From positions 1-64,000 of the forward strand of contig NZ_JAUSTU010000007.1 in NCBI RefSeq assembly GCF_030813005.1: a stretch of 64,000 nt of DNA, written 5' to 3'. Position 1 is the first letter of the stretch, and each line of letters begins with the position of its first letter. The position numbers and the translations under genes are program-made. The DNA comes from Robertmurraya andreesenii (lineage in GTDB: Bacteria; Bacillota; Bacilli; Bacillales; Cytobacillaceae). Below are positions 41,703 through 50,178 of the stretch, one piece after another. Under the pieces are notes generated by a model. That model was not told the DNA's origin and ran no database searches. It saw only the letters and a list, made by a program, of their open reading frames with translations.

Positions 41703-42413
41703 ATGAAGAGTGAGGAAAGACATTCCTGTGGACACCATGAAGCAGCCTGTGTCGCATTGGTGCCAATTTTTAACCATTTAGAAGATGAGCAGCTTCAAGA
41801 GGTCATGAAAGTGGTTCAATCAGTCTCTTATAAAAAAGGAGAAATCATCTACAGATCAGGTGATGACTCCTCTTCTTTATACATAGTGAATGAAGGGAAA
41901 ATCAAGATCTACCGCCTTTCAGAGACCGGGAAGGAACTCCTTCTAAGAATTCTGGAACCTGGAGATTTTACGGGAGAACTAGCACTTTTCAAAGAAACGA
42001 CACATGAAGCATATGCAGAGGCAATCGGAAACACGAAAGTCTGCATGATTAGCCGAATAGAACTGCAGCAGCTTTTGTTAAAATATCCTTCCATCTCTTT
42101 AAAGATATTGAGCGAGTTTTCAAACCGATTAGAGGTCTCAGAAAAGCAAACAACTAGCTTTGCAACGGAAAAAGTGGAAACAAGGATTGCTTTATTTTTG
42201 GCCGAGTGTGCGGACCAGGAACAAAAGCTGGAATTTGATTTACCCATGAGTAAGAAAGATTTAGCCTCTTACTTAGGGACCACACCAGAAACAATTAGCC
42301 GGAAATTAGCTGAGTTGGAAGAACGGAAAATTATTATTCAAAAAAAGCAAAAGAAAATTGAAGTACTGGACTTAGATCGTTTATTATTAATAGGAGTGGA
42401 CGGAAAGGGGTAG
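41703..42413 (+). CDS. FNR/FLP-like Crp-family regulator with redox-type cysteines
   Basis: This 236-residue protein has an N-terminal Cys-His segment (HSCGHHEAACVAL, Cys9 and Cys16), a cyclic-nucleotide-like barrel (~25-140) with Cys114, and a C-terminal helix-turn-helix. The recognition helix reads TTPETISRKL, giving the E--SR triad (Glu196, Ser199, Arg200) that lets FNR read TTGAT sites. Cys9/Cys16 plus Cys114 recall FLP proteins, which sense redox by disulfide, or iron-sulfur FNR. It is 15 bases after the ATPase gene, so HMA protein, ATPase and regulator form one operon. The box at 39445 suggests autoregulation. Confidence 0.88.
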   Translation: MKSEERHSCGHHEAACVALVPIFNHLEDEQLQEVMKVVQSVSYKKGEIIYRSGDDSSSLYIVNEGKIKIYRLSETGKELLLRILEPGDFTGELALFKETTHEAYAEAIGNTKVCMISRIELQQLLLKYPSISLKILSEFSNRLEVSEKQTTSFATEKVETRIALFLAECADQEQKLEFDLPMSKKDLASYLGTTPETISRKLAELEERKIIIQKKQKKIEVLDLDRLLLIGVDGKG

Positions 42414-42450
42414 TACCACTACAATGATGTGGCGGTACTTTCCCTTTTTT
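42410..42450 (+). terminator. Terminator after the metal ATPase operon
   Basis: AGTACCACTA pairs imperfectly with TGTGGCGGTACT, followed by TTTCCCTTTTTT. It overlaps the stop codon of the regulator gene. Confidence 0.6.
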
Positions 42451-42561
42451 AAATGAAGGAAGTGAAATCAGAAAAAGGATTTATGGAGATACTAAATTAA
42501 CGTATATTTACTATTGTAAAAAAAGAACGCACAGAATTGAACAACAAAGGAGTAATGCAAC

Positions 42562-43323
42562 ATGTTAGAGGGGATTCTTTCAACCTATGCCTCCATGCTG
42601 GACTGGCATATGTGGGCTGAGGTGTTGACCTCAGCGGAAGCATGGGGAATGATTCTATCACTGGCTGTACTAGAATGTATTCTATCTGCAGATAATGCAC
42701 TGGTCTTATCCGCTTTCGTTAAACCACTTCCGAAAAAGCAACAGAAAAAAGCACTTGTATATGGTTTGTGGGGTGCTTATTTATTCCGTTTCATTTTTAT
42801 CGGGCTAGGTACGTTCTTGATTAAGCTTTGGTTTATTAAGCTCATTGGAGCTCTTTATTTGCTCTGGCTAGCGGTGAAATTCTTTATTGAGAAATACAAG
42901 TCAAAAGAAGACGGGGAAGATGAGGACAAAAATCAGCCAAAGGGTTGGCTTGTCAGTACATTTGGTGTTTTCTGGGCGACTGTTATCAGTGTCGAGCTGA
43001 TGGATTTAGCATTTTCCGTTGACAGTATTTTAACGGCTCTTGCTGTTTCAGAAGAAGTATGGGTTATTTTACTTGGAGGAATGATTGGAATTCTCATGAT
43101 GCGGGGGATTGCGACCTTCTTCATTGCGTTAATGAATAGAGTCCCAGAGCTTGAGACGACCGCTTATGTGTTAATTACGTTCATCGCCATAAAAATGGGA
43201 TTAACCCTTGTCAATGTTCATATTTCTAACGAGGTGTTCATTATTGTATTGATTTCTGCTTTCTTAATCACTTTTGTGATTCATTATATTCGCAAACAAA
43301 AATCGGAGAAATTTTCGCATTAA
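42562..43323 (+). CDS. TerC-family membrane protein (MeeF/MeeY-like)
   Basis: This 253-residue protein with about seven helices carries the TerC metal-site motifs: LECILSADNALVLSAFV in the first half and VELMDLAFSVDSILTALAV in the second, each with conserved Asp. B. subtilis homologues MeeF (YceF) and MeeY (YkoY) export Mn(II) and help load Mn onto secreted enzymes. I looked for the yybP-ykoY Mn riboswitch that often precedes such genes and did not see it. The gene lies just after the metal ATPase operon, with which it may share a metal-homeostasis theme. Confidence 0.88.
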   Translation: MLEGILSTYASMLDWHMWAEVLTSAEAWGMILSLAVLECILSADNALVLSAFVKPLPKKQQKKALVYGLWGAYLFRFIFIGLGTFLIKLWFIKLIGALYLLWLAVKFFIEKYKSKEDGEDEDKNQPKGWLVSTFGVFWATVISVELMDLAFSVDSILTALAVSEEVWVILLGGMIGILMMRGIATFFIALMNRVPELETTAYVLITFIAIKMGLTLVNVHISNEVFIIVLISAFLITFVIHYIRKQKSEKFSH

Positions 43324-43413
43324 CAACTTCTTTATGACTCGGCGCTTCTTCCTTTTGGGTAAATCGTGTATAATAAAAGTTATTATCTTTAACTGGACAA
43401 AAGGAAGGTCGCC

Positions 43414-44586
43414 ATGCCATTGGAGAATGAAAATATTACGCGGATTTTTTTGGATGAAAAAGAATATATTTTAATTGGGACGGCTCATGTATCTAAACAA
43501 AGTGCGGAGCTTGTCAAGGAAGTCATTGAAACGGAAAAACCGGATTCTGTCTGCATCGAATTGGATGAGCAAAGATATCAATCCATTATGGAAGGAAACA
43601 AGTGGAAGGAAACTGACATCTTTAAGGTCATTAAGGAAAAAAAGGCAACCCTTCTATTAATGAACTTGGCGATTTCTTCTTTTCAAAAAAGGATGGCCAA
43701 ACAGCTTGGAATTCAAGCGGGGCAAGAAATGATCCAGGGCATTGAGTCTGCCAAAGAGGTTGGATCGGAGCTTGTCCTTGCAGACCGGAACATACAAGTA
43801 ACATTTTCACGTATTTGGCATCAAGTGGGGTTCTGGGGAAAAACACAGCTCCTTACGCAAGTGATTGCCAGCATTTTTAGCGATGAAACGATATCAGAAG
43901 AAGAGCTTGAAAGAATGAAGAGTCAGGATATGATCAACTCTGTCCTAAATGAGTTTACGGAATCATTTCCGCGACTAAAGGTACCCTTAATTGATGAGCG
44001 GGATCAGTATTTATCCCAGAAAATCAAGGAAGCACCAGGGAAGAAAATTGTTGCGGTATTGGGTGCGGCCCATGTTCCTGGAATTCAGGAAGAAATGAAG
44101 AAGGAGCATGATTTGGGGCGCTTGACGGAATTGCCGCCAAAATCGAAGGTTCCACAAATCATCGGCTGGTCGATTCCAATTCTCATTCTAGCCCTTATTG
44201 CAATCACGTTCTTTCATGATCCATCGGCAGGATTAAAGCAGTCAATTAGTTGGGTGCTTTGGACTGGCACACTTTCTGCGATCGCCACGGCTCTTGCATT
44301 TGGGCACCCACTTAGCATTCTCACATCCTTTGTGGCGGCACCGCTGACGACGCTGCATCCTCTCCTTGCAGCTGGATGGTTTGCAGGCTTTGTTCAAGCT
44401 TATTTCAGCAGACCAAATGTTCAAGATTTTGAGAGTTTGACAGAGGATGTCTTTAGTATAAAAGGGTTTTGGAGCAATAAAGTCACCCGTGTTCTACTGG
44501 TTACCGTTTTTTCAAATCTTGGGGCCTCTATCGGTACCTTTATTGGTGGAGCCGATGTCATTCGCCTATTTCTCAAATTATTTTAA
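43414..44586 (+). CDS. TraB/PrgY-family membrane protein
   Basis: This 390-residue protein has a soluble TraB domain (~10-230) with the two family motifs GTAHVSKQSAELV and VLGAAHVPGI and the conserved DERDQYLSQKI. Three or four membrane helices follow in the C-terminal 160 residues. TraB/PrgY proteins of Enterococcus plasmids limit pheromone activity, and the fold is related to the TIKI/EreA-like metalloproteases. Chromosomal bacterial members have no settled function. It is monocistronic and ends at a terminator. Confidence 0.9.
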   Translation: MPLENENITRIFLDEKEYILIGTAHVSKQSAELVKEVIETEKPDSVCIELDEQRYQSIMEGNKWKETDIFKVIKEKKATLLLMNLAISSFQKRMAKQLGIQAGQEMIQGIESAKEVGSELVLADRNIQVTFSRIWHQVGFWGKTQLLTQVIASIFSDETISEEELERMKSQDMINSVLNEFTESFPRLKVPLIDERDQYLSQKIKEAPGKKIVAVLGAAHVPGIQEEMKKEHDLGRLTELPPKSKVPQIIGWSIPILILALIAITFFHDPSAGLKQSISWVLWTGTLSAIATALAFGHPLSILTSFVAAPLTTLHPLLAAGWFAGFVQAYFSRPNVQDFESLTEDVFSIKGFWSNKVTRVLLVTVFSNLGASIGTFIGGADVIRLFLKLF

Positions 44587-44596
44587 TCATACTTTT

Positions 44597-44627
44597 ACCT
44601 ATTTCTTTAAGGGGAATAGGTTTTTTT
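44597..44627 (+). terminator. Terminator after the TraB gene
   Basis: ACCTATT (44597-44603) pairs with AATAGGT (44615-44621), followed by T7. Confidence 0.75.
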
Positions 44628-44842
44628 AATCTCTTTTTTGAAACGTAGTTCTTAAAAAAACACTTCCTAATACCTATATATCGCATAATCCCCGAAAGTT
44701 CTTTCTAATTCGATTCCATTTTTTTCAAAAAATAAGGAGGATGTCCCACAGGAATATATTTATGAAGGCTAGAATAGAATGTTAATTGGAAATGCCTTCC
44801 TGGATGGAGTCTTCTGATACAGATGGTTGTGATAATGTTCAG
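44628..44842. other. Intergenic stretch before the repeat element
   Basis: I see no gene here. The span 44587-44968 as a whole holds the TraB terminator, this unassigned AT-rich stretch, repeat element copy B and the 5' leader of the VanW gene. Confidence 0.4.
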
Positions 44843-44936
44843 TACTGATTTTAGCCTCATGTGTATGGGTGAACGAGTTTTGCTCGGTACGAGCAACTTA
44901 GTGAACACATACGCATGAGGCGGCAATAAGATCAAC
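44843..44936 (+). repeat. 94-nt structured repeat element, copy B
   Basis: It aligns without gaps to 29312-29405. The main stem is GCCTCATGTGTATG with CATACGCATGAGGC (one G-U pair), and the inner hairpin is GCTC-GGTA-CGAGC. The GTGAAC segments, the GGTACGA loop and the AAGATCAAC end are invariant between copies. It ends 32 bases before the ATG of the VanW gene, so it would lie in that gene's leader if the promoter is upstream. Confidence 0.75.
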
Positions 44937-44968
44937 TACAGATAAAAAAGAGATAATGGGGAGAAAAA

Positions 44969-45940
44969 ATGGGGAAACTTCATTGGAACAGTTTGTTGAT
45001 GGTTGTGGCTATTGTCGTGATGCTTTCTGGATGTATGAAGGTGGAAGCGACGAAGCAGGAGAAAGAGATAGGGACATTGCCTCATAAGGTGGCACAAGTT
45101 GAAAGAGATTTGGAGAAGGCACTCCCGGTTGTGATTGATGTGGTGGATCCGCAAACAGAGGAAATTGTCCAATCCTTTATTCCATGGGAGATGGACCTGG
45201 ATATTCATGATGAGGCCTTTAAAACGGAGCTGGAAAAATGGGCAAAGGAACTGGCAAGGGGAACAGATTCAACAACCGGCTATGACCAAAAAATGATTCA
45301 AGACAGAATCGGTCCAGACGGGCAGATCATAAAAGGCAAGCCGATGGTAATCCTGGACGAAGCGGAATTGGTTGAAAGGGTATTGAATGCCACTCAAACT
45401 GGGGGAACGGTTGAGCTGCCGATAGAGGTTAAAGAAAGCCAGTATAATCCTGAAGAGGTCGCAAATTTAGACGAGGTGGTAGTCGCTTCCTATACGACTT
45501 ATTTTGATAGTGGCGTTACTGGGAGAGCCAAGAATATTGAGATATCAGCTTCAGCGATTAATAATGTAATACTGGGTGTAGGGGATCATTTTTCTTTTAA
45601 TGAAGTGGTAGGCCCGCGCGATCAAGCGAACGGGTATCAGAAGGCCATGGAAATCGTCAACAAAGAGCTTGTGGAAGGGATAGGTGGAGGGGTGTGCCAA
45701 ACATCTTCTACTTTATTCAATGCGATTGATCAAGTAGGTGTCGAGTATCTGGAATGGCATCACCACTCGCTTAGCATCGGCTATGTGCCTGCTGGAAGAG
45801 ATGCGACCGTTTCTTATGGGGGATTGGACTTTCGATTTAAGAATAAAAAGGAAGTTCCACTTTTAATAAAGGCCTATGTGAAGGGTGGATCCTTGACTGT
45901 TGAAATAAGAACCTCGAAGGCCAATGCGGAAAAACTGTAG
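44969..45940 (+). CDS. VanW-family lipoprotein
   Basis: This 323-residue protein has a lipoprotein signal (lipid Cys22 in VVMLSGC), a ~140-residue N-terminal part and a C-terminal VanW domain (~165-310). The VanW domain shows VVASYTTYFDSGVTGRAKNIEISA, GDHFSFNEVVGPRDQANGYQKA, GIGGGVCQTSSTLFNAI and HHSLSIGYVPAGRDATVSYG. VanW domains occur in vancomycin-resistance clusters of type VanB and in many Firmicute envelope proteins; no enzymatic activity is established. It should sit on the outer membrane face. A structured repeat lies in its leader. Confidence 0.9.
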   Translation: MGKLHWNSLLMVVAIVVMLSGCMKVEATKQEKEIGTLPHKVAQVERDLEKALPVVIDVVDPQTEEIVQSFIPWEMDLDIHDEAFKTELEKWAKELARGTDSTTGYDQKMIQDRIGPDGQIIKGKPMVILDEAELVERVLNATQTGGTVELPIEVKESQYNPEEVANLDEVVVASYTTYFDSGVTGRAKNIEISASAINNVILGVGDHFSFNEVVGPRDQANGYQKAMEIVNKELVEGIGGGVCQTSSTLFNAIDQVGVEYLEWHHHSLSIGYVPAGRDATVSYGGLDFRFKNKKEVPLLIKAYVKGGSLTVEIRTSKANAEKL

Positions 45941-45964
45941 AAATTTATATGATCAAACAGGATG

Positions 45965-45997
45965 AGAAAGGCTCAGGGAATTCCCTGGGTCTTTCTT
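45965..45997 (+). terminator. Terminator after the VanW gene
   Basis: GAAAGGCTCAGGG pairs with CCCTGGGTCTTTC (one mismatch, one G-U) around AATT. The T run is short. Confidence 0.7.
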
Positions 45998-46086
45998 AAA
46001 TAGAAATATTGGTTCTCAAGTGTAAAGTTTATGATAGAAATAGTATAATAGGGTTAAAGAAATAGAAAGCCGAGGAGGATGGGATT

Positions 46087-47250
46087 ATGCGTAACAAGGA
46101 AATGCTTTTAATACCTGGGCCGACACCGGTCGTCGATTCGATTTATGACGCATTAGCGAGCGAAACGAGAAGTCATACGGACCCACGATTTGTTGAGATC
46201 TATAAAAATGCCATTGCAAAAACAAGAGAAATGTTTAAGACAGATGGAGAAGTATTTGTTATTTCTGGCTCTGGAACGATAGCGATGGAAATGGCACTTG
46301 TGAATACGGTTGCAGCAGGGGAGAAACTTTTAGTCATAAGTCATGGCTATTTCGGAGATCGCTTTATCAAATTGGGAGAAGCATTTGGTATTGAGATTGA
46401 TGTTCTACAGGCAGAGTGGGGAACACATGTTGATCCGAAGGCTGTAGAGGAGAAGCTGGCAACAGGAGGCTACAAGGCGGTAACCATTACTCATGCTGAT
46501 ACATCAACTGGGGTTGCAGCAAACCTTGATGTGCTAGTTCCCGTTGTGAAGAAATATGGGGCACTTGTGATTCTTGACGGAGTTTGCGCCACAGCAGCGA
46601 TGGAAGAAGACATGAGTAAAGCCTATGGTGATGGAAAAATTGATGTCGTCCTAACGGGTTCTCAAAAGGCAATTGGAGTACCGCCGGGCCTAGCAGTGGT
46701 TGCTTTTAACCAAACGGCTCTCGAGGCTCGCAAAAAAATAGAAAAGATCCCTGCCTATTATTGTGATATTTACAATTGGTTACCAATTATGCATGATCCT
46801 TCTAAATATTTTGCAACGCCTCCAGTAAATCTCATCTATGCTTATGATGAAGGAATGAGATTAGTCCTTGAAGAAGGAATGGCTGCGCGCTATGAGCGTC
46901 ACACCGCTTATGGACGAGCTGTAAGAGCTGCACTTTCTGTCTATGGTATGAAAGCGCTAGCGAATGAGGATATCGCAGCGGCAACCTTAAGCTGCATTCT
47001 TTATCCGGAGGGAATTAATGACGGGGAATTCCGTTCTGCTCTTGCTGGGAAAGGACTTATTGTTGCGGGAGCCCTAGCCCATTTAGCTGGAAAAGCCTTT
47101 CGCATTGGCCATATGGGAAATACAACAGTTGAAATGCTCGAAAAGGCGATTGTCTTAATCGGGGAAACATTGAACGAACAAGGGCTGTCTGTAGACATCG
47201 ATCAGGCAGTTGAGAAGTTCAAGGAAGAGGCTTTGACTGTTAGAAATTAA
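46087..47250 (+). CDS. Class V aminotransferase (alanine/serine-glyoxylate type)
   Basis: This 387-residue PLP enzyme opens with LLIPGPTPVVDSIYDALASETRSHTDPRF, typical of the PucG/serine-glyoxylate aminotransferase group. It has VISGSGTIAMEMALVN, the HADTSTGVAANLD loop, DGVCATAAMEEDM and the Schiff-base Lys in LTGSQKAIGVPPGLAVV. Related enzymes transfer amino groups to glyoxylate from alanine, serine or ureidoglycine. No purine-catabolism genes are adjacent, so the donor is not assigned. CGAGGAGG lies upstream of the ATG. Confidence 0.88.
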   Translation: MRNKEMLLIPGPTPVVDSIYDALASETRSHTDPRFVEIYKNAIAKTREMFKTDGEVFVISGSGTIAMEMALVNTVAAGEKLLVISHGYFGDRFIKLGEAFGIEIDVLQAEWGTHVDPKAVEEKLATGGYKAVTITHADTSTGVAANLDVLVPVVKKYGALVILDGVCATAAMEEDMSKAYGDGKIDVVLTGSQKAIGVPPGLAVVAFNQTALEARKKIEKIPAYYCDIYNWLPIMHDPSKYFATPPVNLIYAYDEGMRLVLEEGMAARYERHTAYGRAVRAALSVYGMKALANEDIAAATLSCILYPEGINDGEFRSALAGKGLIVAGALAHLAGKAFRIGHMGNTTVEMLEKAIVLIGETLNEQGLSVDIDQAVEKFKEEALTVRN

Positions 47251-47364
47251 TAGAATAGGTAGAAGAGAGGGAGAATCTAGAGATGGTTCTCCTTTTCTGA
47301 TGATCTAGGGTGATTGGAACTTGAATAACTAAATCAATCAAATGTTAAGTAGAGGTGCTTTTTT

Positions 47365-47595
47365 GTGTATTTAACGGTAAAGGAAACAGCAGAATATTTG
47401 TCCATTTCTGAAGTGGACGTGAGAGCTCTTATCCTATCGAAGCGAATCCGAGCTCTTTTTGATGGGGAGCAATATCTTATCAATAGAGAACAATTTAATA
47501 CTCACTTCAAGCAGGTAGAAAAATATAAGGAATTAATAGAAGAAATTCTTAACGAACCTATCCCAGAGGATATCGATATCAAGGATGAAGACTGA
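47365..47595 (+). CDS. Excisionase-type (HTH_17) small DNA-binding protein
   Basis: This 76-residue protein opens YLTVKETAEYLSISEVDVRALILSKRIRALFDGEQYLINREQF, the compact MerR-like winged helix of excisionase-family (HTH_17) proteins, followed by an acidic tail. The start is GTG with AGAGGTG upstream. No integrase, recombinase or attachment repeat lies nearby, so it is probably a solitary regulator and not a phage excisionase. Confidence 0.82.
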   Translation: MYLTVKETAEYLSISEVDVRALILSKRIRALFDGEQYLINREQFNTHFKQVEKYKELIEEILNEPIPEDIDIKDED

Positions 47596-47641
47596 GAGTG
47601 TCCGTACCAGATGGACAAAATAGCATAAATGTCCACGGTGC

Positions 47642-47685
47642 GTACCAGGTACCGCCTGTTTTTTTAGGCAGTATCTGGTACTTTT
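47642..47685 (+). terminator. Terminator after the HTH_17 gene
   Basis: GTACCAGGTACCGCCT pairs with AGGCAGTATCTGGTAC with small mismatches, followed by TTTTGTTT. Confidence 0.7.
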
Positions 47686-47737
47686 GTTTGGTTTATGCAT
47701 AAATATGAGCTTGTCTTATTTTTTATTCGAATTTTGC

Positions 47738-47766
47738 TTGCGCCGATGCGGAATATCCTTTATGAT
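47738..47766 (+). promoter_or_regulatory. Sigma-A promoter for the YjiH-like gene
   Basis: TTGCGC (47738-47743) and TATGAT (47761-47766) are exactly 17 bases apart. The predicted leader is about 130 bases long. Confidence 0.45.
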
Positions 47767-47902
47767 GGAACAGGTGAATTATTATTCTAATAAACTAATA
47801 TTCTTTCGGGATATTCAATAAAAAGTATAACAACTTAGTCCTTTTTTGAATAAATGATTGAATTTCTATCATAATACTACTAACAAGAGGTGCATACATC
47901 TT

Positions 47903-49285
47903 ATGAATAGTCTTTCAAAAACTGTGGAAAGCTCTCATGAAAAATCTCCATTTCCGATGATGATTTTTCTAAAATTCATCATCCCATCTATTATTGGGAT
48001 ATTACTGTTTATGGTGCCTGTGAAAGCGAATGGTGAGATTACGATTCCAGTTGCCTTAATAGCGAGTCAAATTACCACTCATTTAGAGACAATAATTCCG
48101 ACTATAACCGTTATCCTCATTTCTCTATCTGTATTAGGTTCCATCATGGCCGTTCTGTTTAAACCGAGCTTTATTATGGAGAGTTCTTTTCTGAAAAATT
48201 TATTTTTTGTAAACAAGTTCTGGTTCATCGTTCGTGTAATGGGAATGGTGATTTCAATCCTTACACTAACTGAAATAGGCCCAGCTTGGGTTTCTTCAGA
48301 GGATACAGGGGGATTGCTCTTATATAATTTAGTTCCTATTCTTTTTTCTGTATTCCTGCTAGCAGGCTTTCTATTACCGCTACTATTAAATTTTGGATTA
48401 CTGGAGTTTTTTGGGGCCTTGCTTATGAAAGTGATGAGACCTGTCTTTACATTGCCAGGACGTTCCTCACTGGATTGTATTGCTTCCTGGGTTGGAGATG
48501 GAACGATTGGGGTCATCCTAACAACCAAGCAGTATGAGGAAGGCTTTTATACAAAGAGAGAGGCAGCGGTTATCGCGACGACCTTTTCAGTCGTTTCGAT
48601 TACTTTTTCGATTGCGATTCTTTCTTATCTCAACTTATCTCAATACTTTGTTCCATATTATTTAACGATCCTCTTTATTGGTCTAGTTGCTGCACTTATT
48701 ATGCCAAGAATCCCGCCATTGTCACGCAAACCTGACACGGGCTATGAAAATGTAGAGTTAAAGGCTGAGACACCGATTCCGGCAGGTATCACACCAGCTA
48801 AATGGGGGCTGCAAAAGGCTCTTACAAAAGCTCGAAATAGTTCAGGTGTAGCCGGTACGGTAAAAGAAGGGTTTCAAAATGTGCTAGACATGTGGCTAGG
48901 CGTTCTTCCAGCCGTGATAACAATTGGAACGGTGGCACTTATTATTGCAGATTACACACCGTTCTTTGCGATTCTTGGAAAACCATTTGAACCAATTCTT
49001 GCTCTTTTGCAGATTCCAGAGGCTGCTTCTGCCGCACAAACGATGGTCGTTGGCTTTGCTGACATGTTCCTTCCGGCGGTGATTGGAAGTGGAATCGAGA
49101 GCGAGCTGACACGCTTTGTAATTGCATGTATTTCCGTAACACAGCTCATTTATATGTCCGAGCTTGGGGGACTCTTACTTGGCTCAAAGCTTCCGCTAAA
49201 TATTAAGGATTTAATCCTGATTTTCCTTATTCGGACACTAATCACATTGCCGATAGCAGCTGTTGTCGGTCATATATTATTCTGA
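47903..49285 (+). CDS. YjiH-like membrane protein with nucleoside-recognition (Gate) domains
   Basis: This polytopic protein is 460 residues from the ATG at 47903, which has AAGAGGTG upstream; the longer frame from 47858 has no site. It has about eleven helices. The segments FGALLMKVMRPVFTLPGRSSLDCIASWVGDGTIGVILT and, later, EGFQNVLDMWLGVLPAVITIGTVALI match the Gate (nucleoside-recognition) domains of YjiH-type proteins, related to SpmA/SpmB and nucleoside transporters. Its transported substrate is unknown. Confidence 0.82.
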   Translation: MNSLSKTVESSHEKSPFPMMIFLKFIIPSIIGILLFMVPVKANGEITIPVALIASQITTHLETIIPTITVILISLSVLGSIMAVLFKPSFIMESSFLKNLFFVNKFWFIVRVMGMVISILTLTEIGPAWVSSEDTGGLLLYNLVPILFSVFLLAGFLLPLLLNFGLLEFFGALLMKVMRPVFTLPGRSSLDCIASWVGDGTIGVILTTKQYEEGFYTKREAAVIATTFSVVSITFSIAILSYLNLSQYFVPYYLTILFIGLVAALIMPRIPPLSRKPDTGYENVELKAETPIPAGITPAKWGLQKALTKARNSSGVAGTVKEGFQNVLDMWLGVLPAVITIGTVALIIADYTPFFAILGKPFEPILALLQIPEAASAAQTMVVGFADMFLPAVIGSGIESELTRFVIACISVTQLIYMSELGGLLLGSKLPLNIKDLILIFLIRTLITLPIAAVVGHILF

Positions 49286-49289
49286 TTAA

Positions 49290-49327
49290 GACTTGCCCTT
49301 ATTTCATGAGGGCCGGTCTTTTTTTTG
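49290..49327 (+). terminator. Terminator after the YjiH-like gene
   Basis: GACTTGCCCTT pairs with GAGGGCCGGTC (with mismatches and G-U pairs), followed by T8. Confidence 0.75.
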
Positions 49328-49363
49328 CAAGAGTGGTTTTCTAGCCAAAATTGAATAAAAAGT

Positions 49364-49402
49364 AAAAGGCAGAAATGTTGATTTAACAACGTTTCTGCCT
49401 TT
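49364..49402. terminator. Bidirectional terminator between convergent transcripts
   Basis: AAAGGCAGAAATGTTG (49365-49380) pairs with CAACGTTTCTGCCTTT (49387-49402), one mismatch excluded. It lies between the YjiH-like gene and the minus-strand lipoprotein gene. Confidence 0.8.
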
Positions 49403-49500
49403 CAATTTTATATGATTTTACTCCAAAAAGGACTTAATAGACAGTCCCTTTTGTATATAATCATCTTAAAAATTCAGTTTATCCGTAAAGTAGCTGCTTC

Positions 49501-50007
49501 TCAATCGGTTGTTCCGGGATCAAAGTTTTCGGATAACTCGATATTATGTTCTTCCGCTAGTTTTTCAATCCCATGATCAAAATCTCTAAGTAATTTTCTT
49601 GCTTCATCCAGCATGGTGTTCGCTTCCTCAATCATTCCCCGATCTTGTTCCTCAAGAGCGCTGATAATTTTATTGAAGGCATTGTACTGGAGATTGGCCC
49701 CCTCAATATAAATTTCATGAACACCCCTAACCTCATCTGTTTTCAAACGAATCGCTTCAAGTTTATCAGTAAATTGTTGGTAGGTCGGAATCACATCAAG
49801 TGAAAGCACATCATATAGATCAAGATCGGATGTATAATTGGCGCCTGTGGCACTTTCATAAGCGGCAATGGCGTCCTCCTCCAAATTCGTAATAGCTGGA
49901 AGTTCTTCATTTAAGTAGACCAGCAATTCCTCTTGCACCGGATCCGCAAAGCATCCCGAAAGAAACAGTGTGAACAAAAGAACAGGGAAAATTATTAACT
50001 TTTTCAA
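49501..50007 (-). CDS. Helical lipoprotein, uncharacterised
   Basis: From the TTG at 50007, which has GGAGGTGG directly upstream, the product is 168 residues with a lipoprotein signal (KKLIIFPVLL...LSGC, lipid Cys19). The reading frame is open to 50196, but the extra 63 residues lack a ribosome site and overlap the divergent permease gene. The mature part is mostly amphipathic helix (YQQFTDKLEAIRLKTDEVRGVHEIYIEG, EEQDRGMIEEANTMLDEARKLLRDFDHGIEKLAEEHN). It resembles small YkyA-like or DUF-type surface lipoproteins, but I assign no function. Confidence 0.72.
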   Translation of the reverse strand: MKKLIIFPVLLFTLFLSGCFADPVQEELLVYLNEELPAITNLEEDAIAAYESATGANYTSDLDLYDVLSLDVIPTYQQFTDKLEAIRLKTDEVRGVHEIYIEGANLQYNAFNKIISALEEQDRGMIEEANTMLDEARKLLRDFDHGIEKLAEEHNIELSENFDPGTTD

Positions 50008-50117
50008 TGCTCCACCTCCATTGATCTTAATGTATGAAGGGGATAAGCCAATTGTTTCATGACAAATGGATGACAAAGATCTCTGTTGAAAATGTGGGGT
50101 TGCAAGAATATATAGAG

Positions 50118-50147
50118 TGTTATATAGTGTATATATAGATATAAACA
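50118..50147 (+). promoter_or_regulatory. Candidate GntR operator ahead of the five-gene ABC operon
   Basis: TGTTATAT (50118-50125) and ATATAAACA (50139-50147) form an imperfect inverted repeat with AGTGTATATATAG between, overlapping the promoter region. YtrA-type regulators bind such AT-rich dyads containing AGTGTA. The assignment to the GntR protein encoded at 50924 is inferred. Confidence 0.45.
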
Positions 50148-50178
50148 GTATAACAGTTAGAAGGAGCTGACTCGCAGA

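Noticed and set aside
42414..42561. yybP-ykoY manganese riboswitch before the TerC gene
   Set aside because: Such genes often carry one, but the conserved GGGGAGUA and CCC elements are not present in this interval.
47365..47595. Excisionase-like gene as a sign of a prophage or integrative element
   Set aside because: No integrase, phage gene, tRNA or attachment repeat is found nearby; HTH_17 proteins are also common as solitary regulators.
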